This document shows positions 23,518-32,510 of a stretch of DNA of 64,000 bases, one piece after another. Both the position numbers and the translations under genes were made by a program. The DNA is from JBGPQJ01 sp963709295 (GTDB taxonomy: Bacteria; Chloroflexota; Anaerolineae; Anaerolineales; Villigracilaceae). The DNA lies in NCBI GenBank assembly GCA_963709295.1, contig CAVPVW010000008.1, positions 806,001 to 870,000 of the forward strand. Reading direction: 5' to 3'. The notes beneath the pieces are model-generated. The model saw only the letters and a list, made by a program, of their open reading frames with translations. It was not told the origin of the DNA and searched no databases. The first letter of the stretch is position 1. Each line of letters starts with the position of its first letter.

Positions 23518-23646
23518 ATTTTTTTACCACGACCCGCTGAAGTGCGCGGGGCAAGCGGACACAAAGGGTCACAAAGAAAATCGAGACCCTTGGTGTCCAA
23601 ACGCTAAGACCCTTCGCGTTTTTGCGTGGCTTGTGGTGAATAGCTC

Positions 23647-24807
23647 TTATACTCTCTCAATAATCGTCGCCGTAGCCATGCCGTGACCGATGCACATGGT
23701 CTGCAAGCCCCAGCGCAACTTGCGCCGCTGCAATTCATGGACGAGTCGCGTCATCAGCACCGCACCCGTCGCGCCGAGCGGATGCCCGCGGGCGATCGCC
23801 CCTCCCTGCGGGTTGACCTTGTCCATGTCCGCGCCCAGCTCCTTCTCCCAGGCCAGCACAACGGATGCAAAGGCTTCGTTGATCTCGATCAGGTCGATAT
23901 CATCGAGGCTGAGTCCCGCCTTCGCGAGCACCTTCTTTGTGGCAGGGATGGGGCCATCCAGCATCAGGGTGGGATCCGAGCCGACCGCCACGCGCGCCGC
24001 GATACGGGCAATTGGATTAAGGTTCAGCTTCCCCACCGCGGACGGTGACGCCAGCACCAGCGCCGCCGCTCCATCACTGATTTGAGATGAATTCCCGGCA
24101 GTGACGACTCCGTTTTCGCGGAAGACCGGCTTGAGCGCGGACATCTTCGCGCGGTCCGGCTGCAGGCGCACGCCCTGGTCGGACGTGAACTTTGTGCCGT
24201 CGGGCAGGTCGAGCGGCAGGATCTGCGGGTCGTCCTCGCCAGCCTGGATCGCCCTCGCCGCGCGGACGTGACTCTGGTAGGCGAAGTCGTCCAGCTCGTC
24301 GCGGGTCAGCTTCCATTTGTCCGCCATCATCTCCGCGCTCACCCCCTGGTGGACGAGTTTATGCCCGACATCGGGAAATTCGCGCGGGTAGTCGGCGCCC
24401 AGGGACTGGTGGGACATCATCTCGGTGCCACCGGCAACCACAATGTCCATGTCTCCTGAAAGGATGGCCTGCGCCGCAAAATGTACCGCCTGCTGGCTGG
24501 ACCCGCACATGCGGTTGAGCGATACACCCGGCACGTGGACGGGGAATCCCGCTTTGAGCGCGGACAGCCGAGCCAGGTTCGCGCCCTGGTCGCCGATGGG
24601 TGTGACCACGCCCCACACCACGTCCTCCACGCGAGCGGACTCGACACCCGCCCGCCGCACGGCCTCCTTCAGGACGAGCGAGGCCAGCTCAACGGGTTGG
24701 AAGGGATACAGCGCGCCGCCGGGTTTTCCCTGCGCGGGGTCGGCGGGACGCCCCACGCCGACAGCCGTGCGAACTGCGGAGACAATGAAGACATCGGAAT
24801 CGGACAT
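23647..24807 (-). CDS. Thiolase (acetyl-CoA C-acyltransferase)
   Basis: 386 residues. Condenses or cleaves acyl-CoAs. Nucleophile Cys lies in VSLNRMCGSSQQAVHFA at about residue 90. The His motif is NPQGGAIARGHPLGATGAV and the second Cys lies in CIGHGMATATII near the C-terminus, where most family members have CxGGGxG. NEAFA is present. I start at ATG 24807 (MSDSDVFIVSAVRTAVG), which has AAAGGA at a normal distance. It could act in beta-oxidation or in acetoacetyl-CoA formation; no neighbour resolves this. Confidence 0.92.
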   Translation of the reverse strand: MSDSDVFIVSAVRTAVGVGRPADPAQGKPGGALYPFQPVELASLVLKEAVRRAGVESARVEDVVWGVVTPIGDQGANLARLSALKAGFPVHVPGVSLNRMCGSSQQAVHFAAQAILSGDMDIVVAGGTEMMSHQSLGADYPREFPDVGHKLVHQGVSAEMMADKWKLTRDELDDFAYQSHVRAARAIQAGEDDPQILPLDLPDGTKFTSDQGVRLQPDRAKMSALKPVFRENGVVTAGNSSQISDGAAALVLASPSAVGKLNLNPIARIAARVAVGSDPTLMLDGPIPATKKVLAKAGLSLDDIDLIEINEAFASVVLAWEKELGADMDKVNPQGGAIARGHPLGATGAVLMTRLVHELQRRKLRWGLQTMCIGHGMATATIIERV

Positions 24808-24824
24808 GTTGCACATCCTTTTGG

Positions 24825-24853
24825 TTGCTTTTAGGGTTGGGGATGCCTATAAT
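24825..24853 (+). promoter_or_regulatory. Promoter for the hydrolase run
   Basis: TTGCTT at 24825-24830, 17-base spacer, TATAAT at 24848-24853. Transcription would start near 24860, about 80 bases upstream of the lipase-like gene. The -35 overlaps the thiolase leader on the other strand. Confidence 0.6.
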
Positions 24854-24938
24854 AATTACATACGTCACAATCATTATACGGAAAGATAAGTGAGAATACC
24901 AGCGGTGGAACCAAGCATAAACTCAAAAAGGAGACCCC

Positions 24939-25772
24939 ATGAATCACATCGAAGGCAATTTCAAAGGCGTACGCGATATCAATATTTATTACCAGGCCTG
25001 GCTCCCCGACGGGGACGTGAAGGCGGTGCTGTTCGTCGTCCACGGGCTGGGGGAACACTGCGGGCGCTACATGAACCACGTCAATCGTTTCGTGCCGCTG
25101 GGCTACGCTGTCTACGGGCTGGACCATATCGGGCACGGCAAGTCGGGCGGGGGGCGCGAAGTCATCGACCGTTTCACCGATTTCACCAGCACACTGAAGA
25201 TGTATTATGAAATGGTCACAGGCTGGCAGCCGGGAAAGCCCATTTTCATTCTCGGTCACAGCATGGGTGCGCTGATCACACTGACCTATCTGCTCGACCA
25301 CCAGGCGGACTTCAAAGGGGCGGTCATCTCTGCCCCGCCGATTAAAGCCGGAGAGAGCATCACCGCCCTGACCATCACCATGGCCAAGCTGATGTCCGCC
25401 ATCGCCCCCAAAACCGGTGTGCTGGCGCTGGACGCAAGTTTCATCTCCCACGACCTAGCGGTGGTCAAGGCCTACGCCGACGACCCACTGGTCTTCCACG
25501 GCAAGACGCCTGCGCGCCTTGGGGCGGAGATGCTGGGCGCCATGAACCGTGTCAACGCTGAGGTGAGCACGCTCACCCTGTCATTCATCGTCATTCAGGG
25601 CAGCCAGGACAAGCTGGTCGACCCGGACGGCGCGCAGATGCTGTATAACAAGGCCGGCTCGAAGGACAAGACGCTGAAGATCTACGAGGGGCTGTACCAC
25701 GAGGTCCACAACGAGCCCGAGCGCGAGGTCATGTTCAAGGATTTGGAATCCTGGCTTGCGGCGCACGTCTGA
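24939..25772 (+). CDS. Alpha/beta hydrolase, monoacylglycerol-lipase-like
   Basis: 277 residues. The fold is clear: VLFVVHGLGEHCGRYMNHV (oxyanion loop), YGLDHIGHGKSGG, and the nucleophile elbow FILGHSMGALITLTY with Ser about residue 112. An Asp in QGSQDKLVDPDGA and a His in YHEVHNEPERE complete a triad. This set matches bacterial monoglyceride lipases and lysophospholipases. No signal peptide, so it is cytoplasmic. The start follows AAGGAGACCCC. A second alpha/beta hydrolase gene begins 21 bases after its stop. Confidence 0.88.
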   Translation: MNHIEGNFKGVRDINIYYQAWLPDGDVKAVLFVVHGLGEHCGRYMNHVNRFVPLGYAVYGLDHIGHGKSGGGREVIDRFTDFTSTLKMYYEMVTGWQPGKPIFILGHSMGALITLTYLLDHQADFKGAVISAPPIKAGESITALTITMAKLMSAIAPKTGVLALDASFISHDLAVVKAYADDPLVFHGKTPARLGAEMLGAMNRVNAEVSTLTLSFIVIQGSQDKLVDPDGAQMLYNKAGSKDKTLKIYEGLYHEVHNEPEREVMFKDLESWLAAHV

Positions 25773-25793
25773 CAAAATACTGGCAGAGGAACC

Positions 25794-26696
25794 ATGAGTT
25801 GGCAGGCAGTGCTCCTGAAAACCATATTCCGGGCGCTGGCTTTCTTCGCCCCCTCCGGCGACGAACTGAATATCCCCAGGGCGCGGGCGATTCTGGAAAG
25901 GTATACAAAGGTCTTTAAGCCGCTCGGGAAAGCGGAGGTCACCCGTCTGGATGCGGACGGCGTCCCGGCAGCGTGGGTCATTCCATCCGGACTGGAGACC
26001 AGGCGGACCATCCTTTATCTGCATGGCGGGGGCTACAACGCCGGTTCCATCACCTCTCATCTTCCCCTGACGAGTAACATCGCCCTCGCAGCAAAGGCGC
26101 GCGTGCTGGCCATCGACTACCGTCTCGCGCCTGAGCACACATTCCCTGCCGCAGTGGAGGATGCGTTGGCTGCCTATCAGTGGCTGTTGAATGAATCGAC
26201 TCCGGCAAATCAAATCGTGGTCGCCGGAGACTCGGCGGGCGGCGGGTTGACCCTGTCCCTGCTGCTCACCCTGCGTGAAAAGGGACTGCCCCATCCGGCT
26301 GCGGCAATCTGCCTTTCCCCGTGGACCGACCTGACCTGTTCGGGGGAATCCTGGGCGGGCAACGCCAAAGTGGATTTCATGCTCAAGAAGAGATCCACCT
26401 TCAACGCCGCTAAACTCTATCTTGGGGACGCAGACTTCCGGTCACCGCTTGCCTCCCCGCTTTTCGCCGACCCGGCCGGGCTGCCTCCCCTGCTGATTCA
26501 GGTCGGCTCGGAGGAAGTCCTGCTCTCCAACTCGACCCTTTTTGCCGAAAAAGCCCGCCTCGCCGGTGTGGACGTCACGCTGGAAACCTGGAAAGGGATG
26601 CAGCACGTGTGGCAATACGCTGCCAGCATGCTCCCTGAGGCGCGCCAAGCAGTGGCGCGGATCGGAGAATACATCACTCAACATTGCCCGGTATAA
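25794..26696 (+). CDS. Alpha/beta hydrolase, hormone-sensitive-lipase family
   Basis: 300 residues. Distinct from its neighbour: it has the HSL-family oxyanion motif LYLHGGGYNAGS, then AIDYRLAPEHTFPAAVEDAL, and the nucleophile elbow VVAGDSAGGGLTLSLL. The late Asp (QVGSEEVLLSNS region) and His (GMQHVWQYA) complete the pattern. Family members are carboxylesterases with short-chain preference. It is probably cotranscribed with the preceding lipase-like gene, suggesting a shared role in lipid turnover. Confidence 0.9.
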   Translation: MSWQAVLLKTIFRALAFFAPSGDELNIPRARAILERYTKVFKPLGKAEVTRLDADGVPAAWVIPSGLETRRTILYLHGGGYNAGSITSHLPLTSNIALAAKARVLAIDYRLAPEHTFPAAVEDALAAYQWLLNESTPANQIVVAGDSAGGGLTLSLLLTLREKGLPHPAAAICLSPWTDLTCSGESWAGNAKVDFMLKKRSTFNAAKLYLGDADFRSPLASPLFADPAGLPPLLIQVGSEEVLLSNSTLFAEKARLAGVDVTLETWKGMQHVWQYAASMLPEARQAVARIGEYITQHCPV

Positions 26697-26737
26697 TGAA
26701 CCACGGATAATAAATTATATAGAGAGGAAATTATTCC

Positions 26738-27604
26738 ATGAAAAAAGCAGACCGCAACTCCTTGATCGTTTTTCCTGTATTGATCATCATTGGTGCACTG
26801 GTCGCCTACGCCGGCAGCCAGGGGGGCAGCACGTACAACGGCATCCCCGTCTTCGCCCTGTGCGTGGCGCTGGCCTTCGTCATCCAGTGGATCGTCTTCA
26901 TCCCGTCCTACCTGAAGCAGACCGAGAAGTTCTTCGACCTGACCGGCAGCCTCACCTACATCTCCGTCATCACCATCGGGCTGCTGCTGAGCGGAAACTA
27001 CGATGCGAGAGTCGTCCTGCTGTGGGCGCTGGTGATCATCTGGGCCGTCCGCCTGGGGACCTTCCTCTTCCGCCGCATCAAAAAAGCCGGCAAGGACGAC
27101 CGCTTCGACGAGCTCAAGCCGTCCTTCATCCGCTTCCTGAACGTCTGGACCATCCAGGCGCTGTGGGTGACGTTCACCTTCGCCGCGGCGCTTGTCGCCA
27201 TCACGACCACCGTCCGCAAGGGGCTGGACGTGTTCGCCGTGATCGGCCTGCTCATCTGGATCTTTGGATTTACCTTCGAGGTCATTGCCGACAGTCAGAA
27301 GAACCGCTTCGCTGCCGACCCGGCCAACAAGGGGAAGTTCATCCAGACCGGGTTGTGGTCCAAATCCCGCCACCCCAACTATTTCGGCGAGATCATGCTG
27401 TGGGTCGGCGTGGCGTTCATCGCCCTGCCGGTGCTGACGGGGCTGCAGTGGGTCGCGCTGATCTCCCCGCTGTTCGTCGCGCTGCTGCTCACCCGAGTCA
27501 GCGGCGTGCCCCTGCTGGAGGCCAAGGCCGATAAAAAGTGGGGCGGGCAGGCGGATTACGAGGAATACAAGAAGAAGACGCCGGTGCTGCTTCCGAAGCT
27601 ATAA
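26738..27604 (+). CDS. DUF1295 membrane protein (steroid 5-alpha-reductase-like fold)
   Basis: 288 residues with about seven membrane spans. The C-terminal half carries the family pattern FTFEVIADSQKNRF, then TGLWSKSRHPNYFGEIMLW and YEEYKKKTPVLLPKL. In related reductases and isoprenylcysteine methyltransferase-like enzymes this region binds NADPH or SAM. The substrate is unknown; lipid modification is plausible next to two lipases. The start follows GAGAGGAAATT. Confidence 0.85.
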   Translation: MKKADRNSLIVFPVLIIIGALVAYAGSQGGSTYNGIPVFALCVALAFVIQWIVFIPSYLKQTEKFFDLTGSLTYISVITIGLLLSGNYDARVVLLWALVIIWAVRLGTFLFRRIKKAGKDDRFDELKPSFIRFLNVWTIQALWVTFTFAAALVAITTTVRKGLDVFAVIGLLIWIFGFTFEVIADSQKNRFAADPANKGKFIQTGLWSKSRHPNYFGEIMLWVGVAFIALPVLTGLQWVALISPLFVALLLTRVSGVPLLEAKADKKWGGQADYEEYKKKTPVLLPKL

Positions 27605-27626
27605 GCATGGCCCTTTGAGGGTTATC

Positions 27627-28484
27627 ATGAACACTCCGATTACTGTCACCGCAAAATCGCGCTCAGTGGTCGTCTTTTTCCTGCTGGCATTCGGCATCTC
27701 CTGGGCAGTGTGGATTCCCGCCGCGCTGGGCTCTTACGGATTAATCCCTCCCCAGTTCAGTTTTGCTCCATCGCCGCTGTTAGGCGCTTTCGGTCCATTC
27801 ATTGCCGCATTGATCACCACTGCCATCTTCGACGGCCGCGCAGGCTTTGGCTCCCTGTTCAAACGCTTTCTGGTGTGGCGCGTCAACATTCTGTGGTACC
27901 TGTTCGTTCTACTCTGGCCAGCCCTTTTCTCGCTTTTCAAAACAGGCATCGCCGTCCTGATGGGCGCCGCCATCCCCGATTTTTCCCAGCCGCCTTTTGT
28001 GGCGTTGTACCCCATCCCTGCCGTGGTGAAGGACGCCGTCCCATTCGTCGCGTTCCTGCCCTTCGTTTTCCTGCAGCAGATGCTGCTCGGCAGCTCGATG
28101 GGAGAGGAGCCGGGCTGGCGGGGGTACGCCCTGCCGCGCCTGCAGAATGGACGCAGCAGCCTGATCGCCAGCCTGATGCTCGGCTTTCTGTGGGGCGTCT
28201 GGCATCTCCCCAATTGGCTGACGAAGGGAAATCCTGTCGGGCAGGGTTCGTTGGGATGGGAAATCCTGGGGCTGATGGCAACGACTATCCTGTTCACCTG
28301 GGTGTTCAACAACACAAAGGGCAGCTTGCTGCTGGCACTCCTTTTCCACACCTCGATCGCCGTCACCGGGCTTTTCCTTGCATCAGCAGAAGTCCCTTCC
28401 TGGCTGGGCGTCGCGCTCAATTGGGCAGCGGTTGCGGTGGTCGTTGCTTTTTTTGGTGCGAAACGTCTCTCTCGAAAAGAGTGA
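27627..28484 (+). CDS. CPBP-family intramembrane protease-like protein
   Basis: 285 residues, about eight membrane spans. The ABI/CAAX-protease signature is present: GEEPGWRGYALPRL (the EExxxR motif) and LWGVWHLPNWL (FxxxH-type second motif), followed by a span with FHTSIAV. Homologues cleave membrane substrates or modify bacteriocin-like peptides. I use the ATG at 27627 after GAGGGTTATC; a TTG 12 bases upstream is possible. The following gene starts 2 bases after its stop. Confidence 0.85.
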   Translation: MNTPITVTAKSRSVVVFFLLAFGISWAVWIPAALGSYGLIPPQFSFAPSPLLGAFGPFIAALITTAIFDGRAGFGSLFKRFLVWRVNILWYLFVLLWPALFSLFKTGIAVLMGAAIPDFSQPPFVALYPIPAVVKDAVPFVAFLPFVFLQQMLLGSSMGEEPGWRGYALPRLQNGRSSLIASLMLGFLWGVWHLPNWLTKGNPVGQGSLGWEILGLMATTILFTWVFNNTKGSLLLALLFHTSIAVTGLFLASAEVPSWLGVALNWAAVAVVVAFFGAKRLSRKE

Positions 28485-28486
28485 TC

Positions 28487-29192
28487 ATGCTTTCGATTTC
28501 AGCGACCGATCAATGGCGGACCTCCCACCCCGGCGCGATCATCGGCCTGTTGGAGCTTTCCGGTGCGGGCGGTGTCCGCTCCTCACCCGAGCTTGAGGCC
28601 CGCAAACGCGAGCTGGAATCGCGCCTGAGGCAGCAGTATCGGGGTTTCACGCGCAAGGATTTCCTCGCGCTGCCCATCCTTTCCGCTTACGACCGCTACT
28701 ACAACCGCTTCGACAAGACCTACCATGTCCAGCTGCAACTCGAGTCGATCGTGCTGAAGGGCAAGAGCCTGCCTGCCGTGTCCCCGCTGGTGGACGCCAA
28801 CTTCATGGCCGAGGTGGAGACGTTCCTGCTCAGCGCCGGGCACGATGCGGCGAAACTGGTCCAACCGGTCGTCATGGACGTTTCGTGCGAGGGCGAGTCC
28901 ATGATGCAGATGAACGGCGTCCCCAAGGTCATCCGCGCGGGAGACATGATCATGCGCGACGCGGACGGCCTGGCCTGCTCCATCCTTTACGGGCAGGACA
29001 ACCGCTCCCCCATCTCCCCCGAGACCTCGCACGTGCTTTATGTGACCTATGCCCCGCCGGGCGTGCCGGCCCAATCCGTGGAGGCGCACTTGAGAGAAGA
29101 TCGAAGAGAACATCCGGATTTTCTCAAAGTCCGCAGTCCTCGAGCAGCTTCGCCTGCTAACTGGCGGAGGGCGGTTGACGAGGAGGTCTTGA
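28487..29192 (+). CDS. B3/B4 (tRNA-synthetase-editing-like) domain protein (C-terminal frameshift)
   Basis: About 235 residues resembling the B3/B4 domain of phenylalanyl-tRNA synthetase beta, as a stand-alone protein. Seen: SYDRYYNRF-like AYDRYYNRFDKTYHVQ, LVDANFMAEVETFLLSAGHD, and the late MNGVPKVIRAGDMIMRDADG with SILYGQDNRSPIS. Free-standing versions are suspected to edit mischarged tRNA or bind amino acids. Near 29095 the frame shifts; the second frame gives IRIFSKSAVLEQLRLL and a stop at 29190-29192, immediately before the next ATG. Confidence 0.75.
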
Positions 29193-29588
29193 ATGGCAAC
29201 CAGTCAATCCACACTGGATAAGGTCAGGGTCTTCAATAAATATGTCACCAATAAAATCCTGATCCATATCGCTGGCCGGGACTTCGGTCATTTCGCGATC
29301 CTCACTCACGAGGGGCGCAAGAGCGGAAAGAAGTACAGAATTCCCATCATCGCCGAGCCGCTGGAAAACGGCTTCGTCATCGCCCTGACCTACGGCAAAA
29401 AAGTGGACTGGTACGAAAACGTCATGGCAAAAGGGGGCGCTTCGCTGCATTGGAAGCACAAGGACTTCACCCTCGTCAATCCCCGGTTCATCGACTCCGA
29501 AACCGCCCTGGCCGCTTTTCCTGGCAGGCTGCAGCCCACGCTGAGAAGAAAGGTTGAATTTTTTCTCAGGCTCGATATTCTAAAGTAG
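29193..29588 (+). CDS. Deazaflavin (F420)-dependent nitroreductase-family protein
   Basis: 131 residues of the DDN-like split beta-barrel family. Seen: AILTHEGRKSGKKYRIPI, then NGFVIALTYGKKVDWYENVM and GASLHWKHKDFTLVNPRF, which form the F420-binding surface. Proteins of this group reduce substrates with F420H2. The ATG directly abuts the preceding stop (TGA ATG), with GAGGAGG at 29180-29186. The last 27 codons recur as a degenerate copy at 31556-31636. Confidence 0.85.
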   Translation: MATSQSTLDKVRVFNKYVTNKILIHIAGRDFGHFAILTHEGRKSGKKYRIPIIAEPLENGFVIALTYGKKVDWYENVMAKGGASLHWKHKDFTLVNPRFIDSETALAAFPGRLQPTLRRKVEFFLRLDILK

Positions 29589-29679
29589 GCAGGCGGAACA
29601 GCCTGCGCGGCCTTAGTGCTACCCTAAAATTCGCAAGATTACTATTCAAGTTTAGGCGTCAAATTAATGGTTGATTTTT

Positions 29680-30279
29680 TTAAGGGGCAAGGTTGGGCGT
29701 GATCTGTCCGGTGGAGCTGTCAAAAGTGAAGGTGATACTCTCCGCGGCGGACCCGAAAAGGTCACCACCCCCAATTTTCTTTTCGCCTGCCAACGTGAAG
29801 ACCGTACCCGTCGGAGGGTTCCCGCTCACGCGGTAAAGCACCCTTCCGCCGCCGGGACAATTGTGGAACTTGACTGTACCTGCCAATTGCCCGGTCTGCG
29901 GGTCTTTCATCAGGTCCACCGACCAGCGGTAAATAAAGGTCCCCTCCGCCTCATCACATGCCGATCCATACCATCCCCCGACCACTTCGGCAGAGCTGAC
30001 ATCCTTCTGGTCGGCAGGCTGAACTGGCTGATCGGCAGGTTGTACTGGGGCTTGATCATCTGATGGGGGAATTGGGACTTGAGTAGCTGCAGGGGAAGTT
30101 GGAGCTTGGTTTACTGTAGTAGGGGAAGTTGGAGCTTGATTATTTGGAGGGGGAACATCTGGGAACGTTTCAGGAATTGGCGCACAACCCACAAGGCTGG
30201 CGATCAGTAAACCTAAAAGGATCGCGGCAAACACTATTTTCTTTATGAAACGCTGGGACCGATCAGGATTAGTGTTCAT
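29680..30279 (-). CDS. Lipoprotein with Pro/Thr-rich linker
   Basis: 199 residues. The N-terminus FAAILLGLLIASLVGCAP is a lipoprotein signal with lipobox LVGC. It is followed by a low-complexity linker of about 60 residues rich in P, T, Q and D (NNQAPTSP repeated twice), and a C-terminal beta-rich domain (VVGGWYGSACDEAEGTFIYR, GTVKFHNCPGGGRVLYRVSG). No family recognised. Probably exposed outside the membrane on a flexible stalk. It is divergent from the next lipoprotein gene. Confidence 0.7.
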   Translation of the reverse strand: MNTNPDRSQRFIKKIVFAAILLGLLIASLVGCAPIPETFPDVPPPNNQAPTSPTTVNQAPTSPAATQVPIPPSDDQAPVQPADQPVQPADQKDVSSAEVVGGWYGSACDEAEGTFIYRWSVDLMKDPQTGQLAGTVKFHNCPGGGRVLYRVSGNPPTGTVFTLAGEKKIGGGDLFGSAAESITFTFDSSTGQITPNLAP

Positions 30280-30395
30280 CCACCGCTCCTTATGGACTGC
30301 GATCAGGTCATGTAGTGAATAACATTTTATGTCAATTAATTATAGCACGCGCAAAGATAAAGGAAAAAACCGCTCATCCAATACTATGAAACACA

Positions 30396-30424
30396 TTGAA
30401 TGTCAGCAGCCCAATCATTATAAT
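30396..30424 (+). promoter_or_regulatory. Sigma70-type promoter
   Basis: TTGAAT at 30396-30401, 17-base spacer, consensus TATAAT at 30419-30424. The start would be near 30431, giving a short leader before the lipoprotein gene at 30470. Confidence 0.65.
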
Positions 30425-30469
30425 GAATGAGAATGAGGTCCTGCGTACCGGCTTCATCAGGAGATGATT

Positions 30470-31549
30470 ATGGACAACCGACTTTGCTCTCTTCGAACGC
30501 TATTTCCTCTGGTTGCATTCCTGCTCCTGATCCCACTCGCATGTACATTTCCCTTCACCCTGCCAACCGCGCAAGGGGTCACCAATCCGGCTTCCGCTGC
30601 ACAAGGAAGCACCCGTAAAAATCCGCTCCCGCTGGGTACGCTTATCTCCATTCCGGGATGGGATATTGAAGTGCGGGAGTTCGTGCGGGGGGAGGCAGCG
30701 CTTAATTTCATCAACACCGCCGATCGGCAGGCTGAAACACTTCCCCAGGGACAGGAGTATGCGTTGGCTAAAATATTCCTTCGATCCACGTCGCTGGATG
30801 ATGGTCCCCATTCCCTCGGAATATCTGAGTTATTCATTACCGGCAGCCATAACGTGAAATACGGGGATACCATGGACAGCTGGCCTCAACCGGAATTTTT
30901 GTTTGAAGATATGTATACCGCTGAAGCCGTGGAAGGATGGATCGATGCGGTCATCCCCACGGATGAGCAGAACTTAATGGTCGTTCTAAATGTATTTGAT
31001 GACGACAATCGCTACACACGCTTCCTGGCCCTGGAGAATGGGGCTTCCATTTCTCTCCCCGCAGAGTCTGCCAATCTCAAACCGAATGAATTGGGCGTAG
31101 ACTCTTCCAACCCTGCGGCTCCCGGCCAACAGGTGATTATGCCCGGCTGGGAAATTACTGTACTGGATTCCATCAGGGGGCAGGAAGCTGAAACAATCCT
31201 CGGAAAGGATAATTCGAATTACTCACCGCCGGAAGCAGGGATGGAGCATCTATTGTTGAAGATAAGGCTGCATTACATCAGCCCGAATGATTATCCGACC
31301 TGGGTAGGTCGGGAGCTTTTTTATGCTGTGGACGAATCCGGTTATAAGATCGGGGGAGAGTGGATCTATACACCCACGCAATCTGACCTGGTTTGGCTTT
31401 TTGAAACGATATTGCCCGGTGTAGAGCTGGAAGGCTGGGTCCCGGTAACCATCCCTGCAGGAGTCGAACCGGTGGTCATCACTTTTGATCCGGAAGATTA
31501 CTCATCCGAGCGGACAGGCGAGTACATTCGGTATCTGGCAATCGAGTAG
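30470..31549 (+). CDS. Lipoprotein with two DUF4352-like repeats
   Basis: 359 residues. Signal region RTLFPLVAFLLLIPLACTF with lipobox Cys. Two similar halves follow, each opening with a P-G-x2-I/V-x-MPGWEI-type strand (LISIPGWDIEVREFVRG and QVIMPGWEITVLDSIRG). The later strands EYALAKIFLRSTS and EHLLLKIRLHYIS match as well, so an immunoglobulin-like domain of DUF4352 type has been duplicated. GC is visibly lower than in flanking genes. The ATG at 30470 is 7 bases after AGGAG; an ATG two codons earlier is possible. Confidence 0.75.
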   Translation: MDNRLCSLRTLFPLVAFLLLIPLACTFPFTLPTAQGVTNPASAAQGSTRKNPLPLGTLISIPGWDIEVREFVRGEAALNFINTADRQAETLPQGQEYALAKIFLRSTSLDDGPHSLGISELFITGSHNVKYGDTMDSWPQPEFLFEDMYTAEAVEGWIDAVIPTDEQNLMVVLNVFDDDNRYTRFLALENGASISLPAESANLKPNELGVDSSNPAAPGQQVIMPGWEITVLDSIRGQEAETILGKDNSNYSPPEAGMEHLLLKIRLHYISPNDYPTWVGRELFYAVDESGYKIGGEWIYTPTQSDLVWLFETILPGVELEGWVPVTIPAGVEPVVITFDPEDYSSERTGEYIRYLAIE

Positions 31550-31555
31550 TGGAGC

Positions 31556-31636
31556 CTGGCCGCTTTTCCACCTCGGCTGCAGTCTGTGCTGATGAGAAAG
31601 GTCGAATATTTTCTCAGGCTTGATATTCAACAATAG
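31556..31636 (+). pseudogene. Remnant of the F420-nitroreductase 3' end
   Basis: Twenty-six codons and a stop, reading LAAFPPRLQSVLMRKVEYFL then RLDIQQ, match the end of the gene at 29193-29588 (LAAFPGRLQPTLRRKVEFFL then RLDILK). The similarity continues beyond the stop into the hairpin GCAGGCGGAA, so this is a DNA duplication rather than convergence. No 5' part of the gene is present. Confidence 0.8.
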
Positions 31637-31748
31637 GCAGGCGGAACGGCCTGCAGCGCGCTGTTGAGGAGCGGATGATTATCCGGCTGCGCCCCGCGCC
31701 GGAATGATAGGATCTGTCCACTAATGTCATAATCTTCATGAAGAAAGT

Positions 31749-31988
31749 ATGCCTGCTAAAAAATCCGCACCAAAGAAGTATATTCACTATCACAAGGACG
31801 GCAGCCTCTGTGCCGTCGGGCAGACCATCGACGGAGTCGCCACCGGCTACTGGGAGTGGTTCCGCAAAGATGGCACAAAGCTCCGCTCGGGGACCTTCGA
31901 AAAAGGGGAACAGGCCGGCATCTGGACCACCTATGATAAGAAAGGTAACGTCTACAAGGTGACCGAAATCAAGCCCAAAGGGAAGTGA
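31749..31988 (+). CDS. Small MORN/YwqK-like protein, copy 1
   Basis: 79 residues. It has the YwqK/MORN-like pattern of repeated strand-G units: YHKDGSLCAVGQTIDG, GYWEWFRKDGTKLRSGTFEK, GIWTTYDKKGNVYKV. Such repeats often form small beta-sheets; databases sometimes label them toxin-antitoxin YwqK antitoxins, without evidence here. The basic N-terminus MPAKKSAPKKY is also found in the second copy at 35866-36105. Function unknown. Confidence 0.75.
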   Translation: MPAKKSAPKKYIHYHKDGSLCAVGQTIDGVATGYWEWFRKDGTKLRSGTFEKGEQAGIWTTYDKKGNVYKVTEIKPKGK

Positions 31989-32037
31989 TTTATCCCAAGC
32001 GGGTCCGAATCCTTTCAGAGACCATCAGGAGGTTTGA

Positions 32038-32433
32038 ATGAGCTCAGGTAAAAAAGCACTCGCCATCATCATCGGGATCGGTGTGGTCCTTCTGCAGCTG
32101 ATCATGACCCAGTTAGTAACCTTCATGGTCTCTCTGCTCATTCCGGACATTGAGGCTTTTCAAAAGACATACCCTGTTTTCTTTGCGATCATTGTAGGCG
32201 CCACCTTTTCGGTGGGTATTTACCTGGCTGGGTGGCTGGCGCTGAAATGGCGCTGGCTGAAACTGGAGCCGAAGTACACAGCCCGGTTGTCGGGTACGCT
32301 ACTCGGTGCATACTTGCCATTGATCATCGCCCTGTTTCTTCACCCTGCCATCGAAGCTGGGAATCCATTCCTCGGCATTTCCATGATTGCAGGCATCCTG
32401 GGCTTTTACGTCGCTGGATGGGTCAGCAAATAA
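32038..32433 (+). CDS. Small integral membrane protein, 131 aa
   Basis: Four predicted membrane spans, for example ALAIIIGIGVVLLQLIMTQL, FFAIIVGATFSVGIYLAGWL, and the last two hydrophobic stretches (GTLLGAYLPLIIALFLHPA and ISMIAGILGFYVAGWV). There is no conserved charged residue inside the spans. Family not recognised. The start follows AGGAGG at 32028-32033. Confidence 0.65.
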   Translation: MSSGKKALAIIIGIGVVLLQLIMTQLVTFMVSLLIPDIEAFQKTYPVFFAIIVGATFSVGIYLAGWLALKWRWLKLEPKYTARLSGTLLGAYLPLIIALFLHPAIEAGNPFLGISMIAGILGFYVAGWVSK

Positions 32434-32475
32434 TCGAGCACCATCGCGCAGTGTGATGAGCAGTCTGAAAAGTGC

Positions 32476-32504
32476 TTGATTTCACAAGTAGGACGTGATA
32501 CATT
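32476..32504 (+). promoter_or_regulatory. Putative promoter in the 32434-32698 gap
   Basis: TTGATT at 32476-32481, 17-base spacer, TACATT at 32499-32504. It would start RNA near 32511. Confidence 0.45.
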
Positions 32505-32510
32505 CTAATA

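Noticed and set aside
31749..31988. Toxin-antitoxin role for the YwqK-like genes
   Set aside because: No toxin-like gene is adjacent to either copy; the name would rest on a database label alone.
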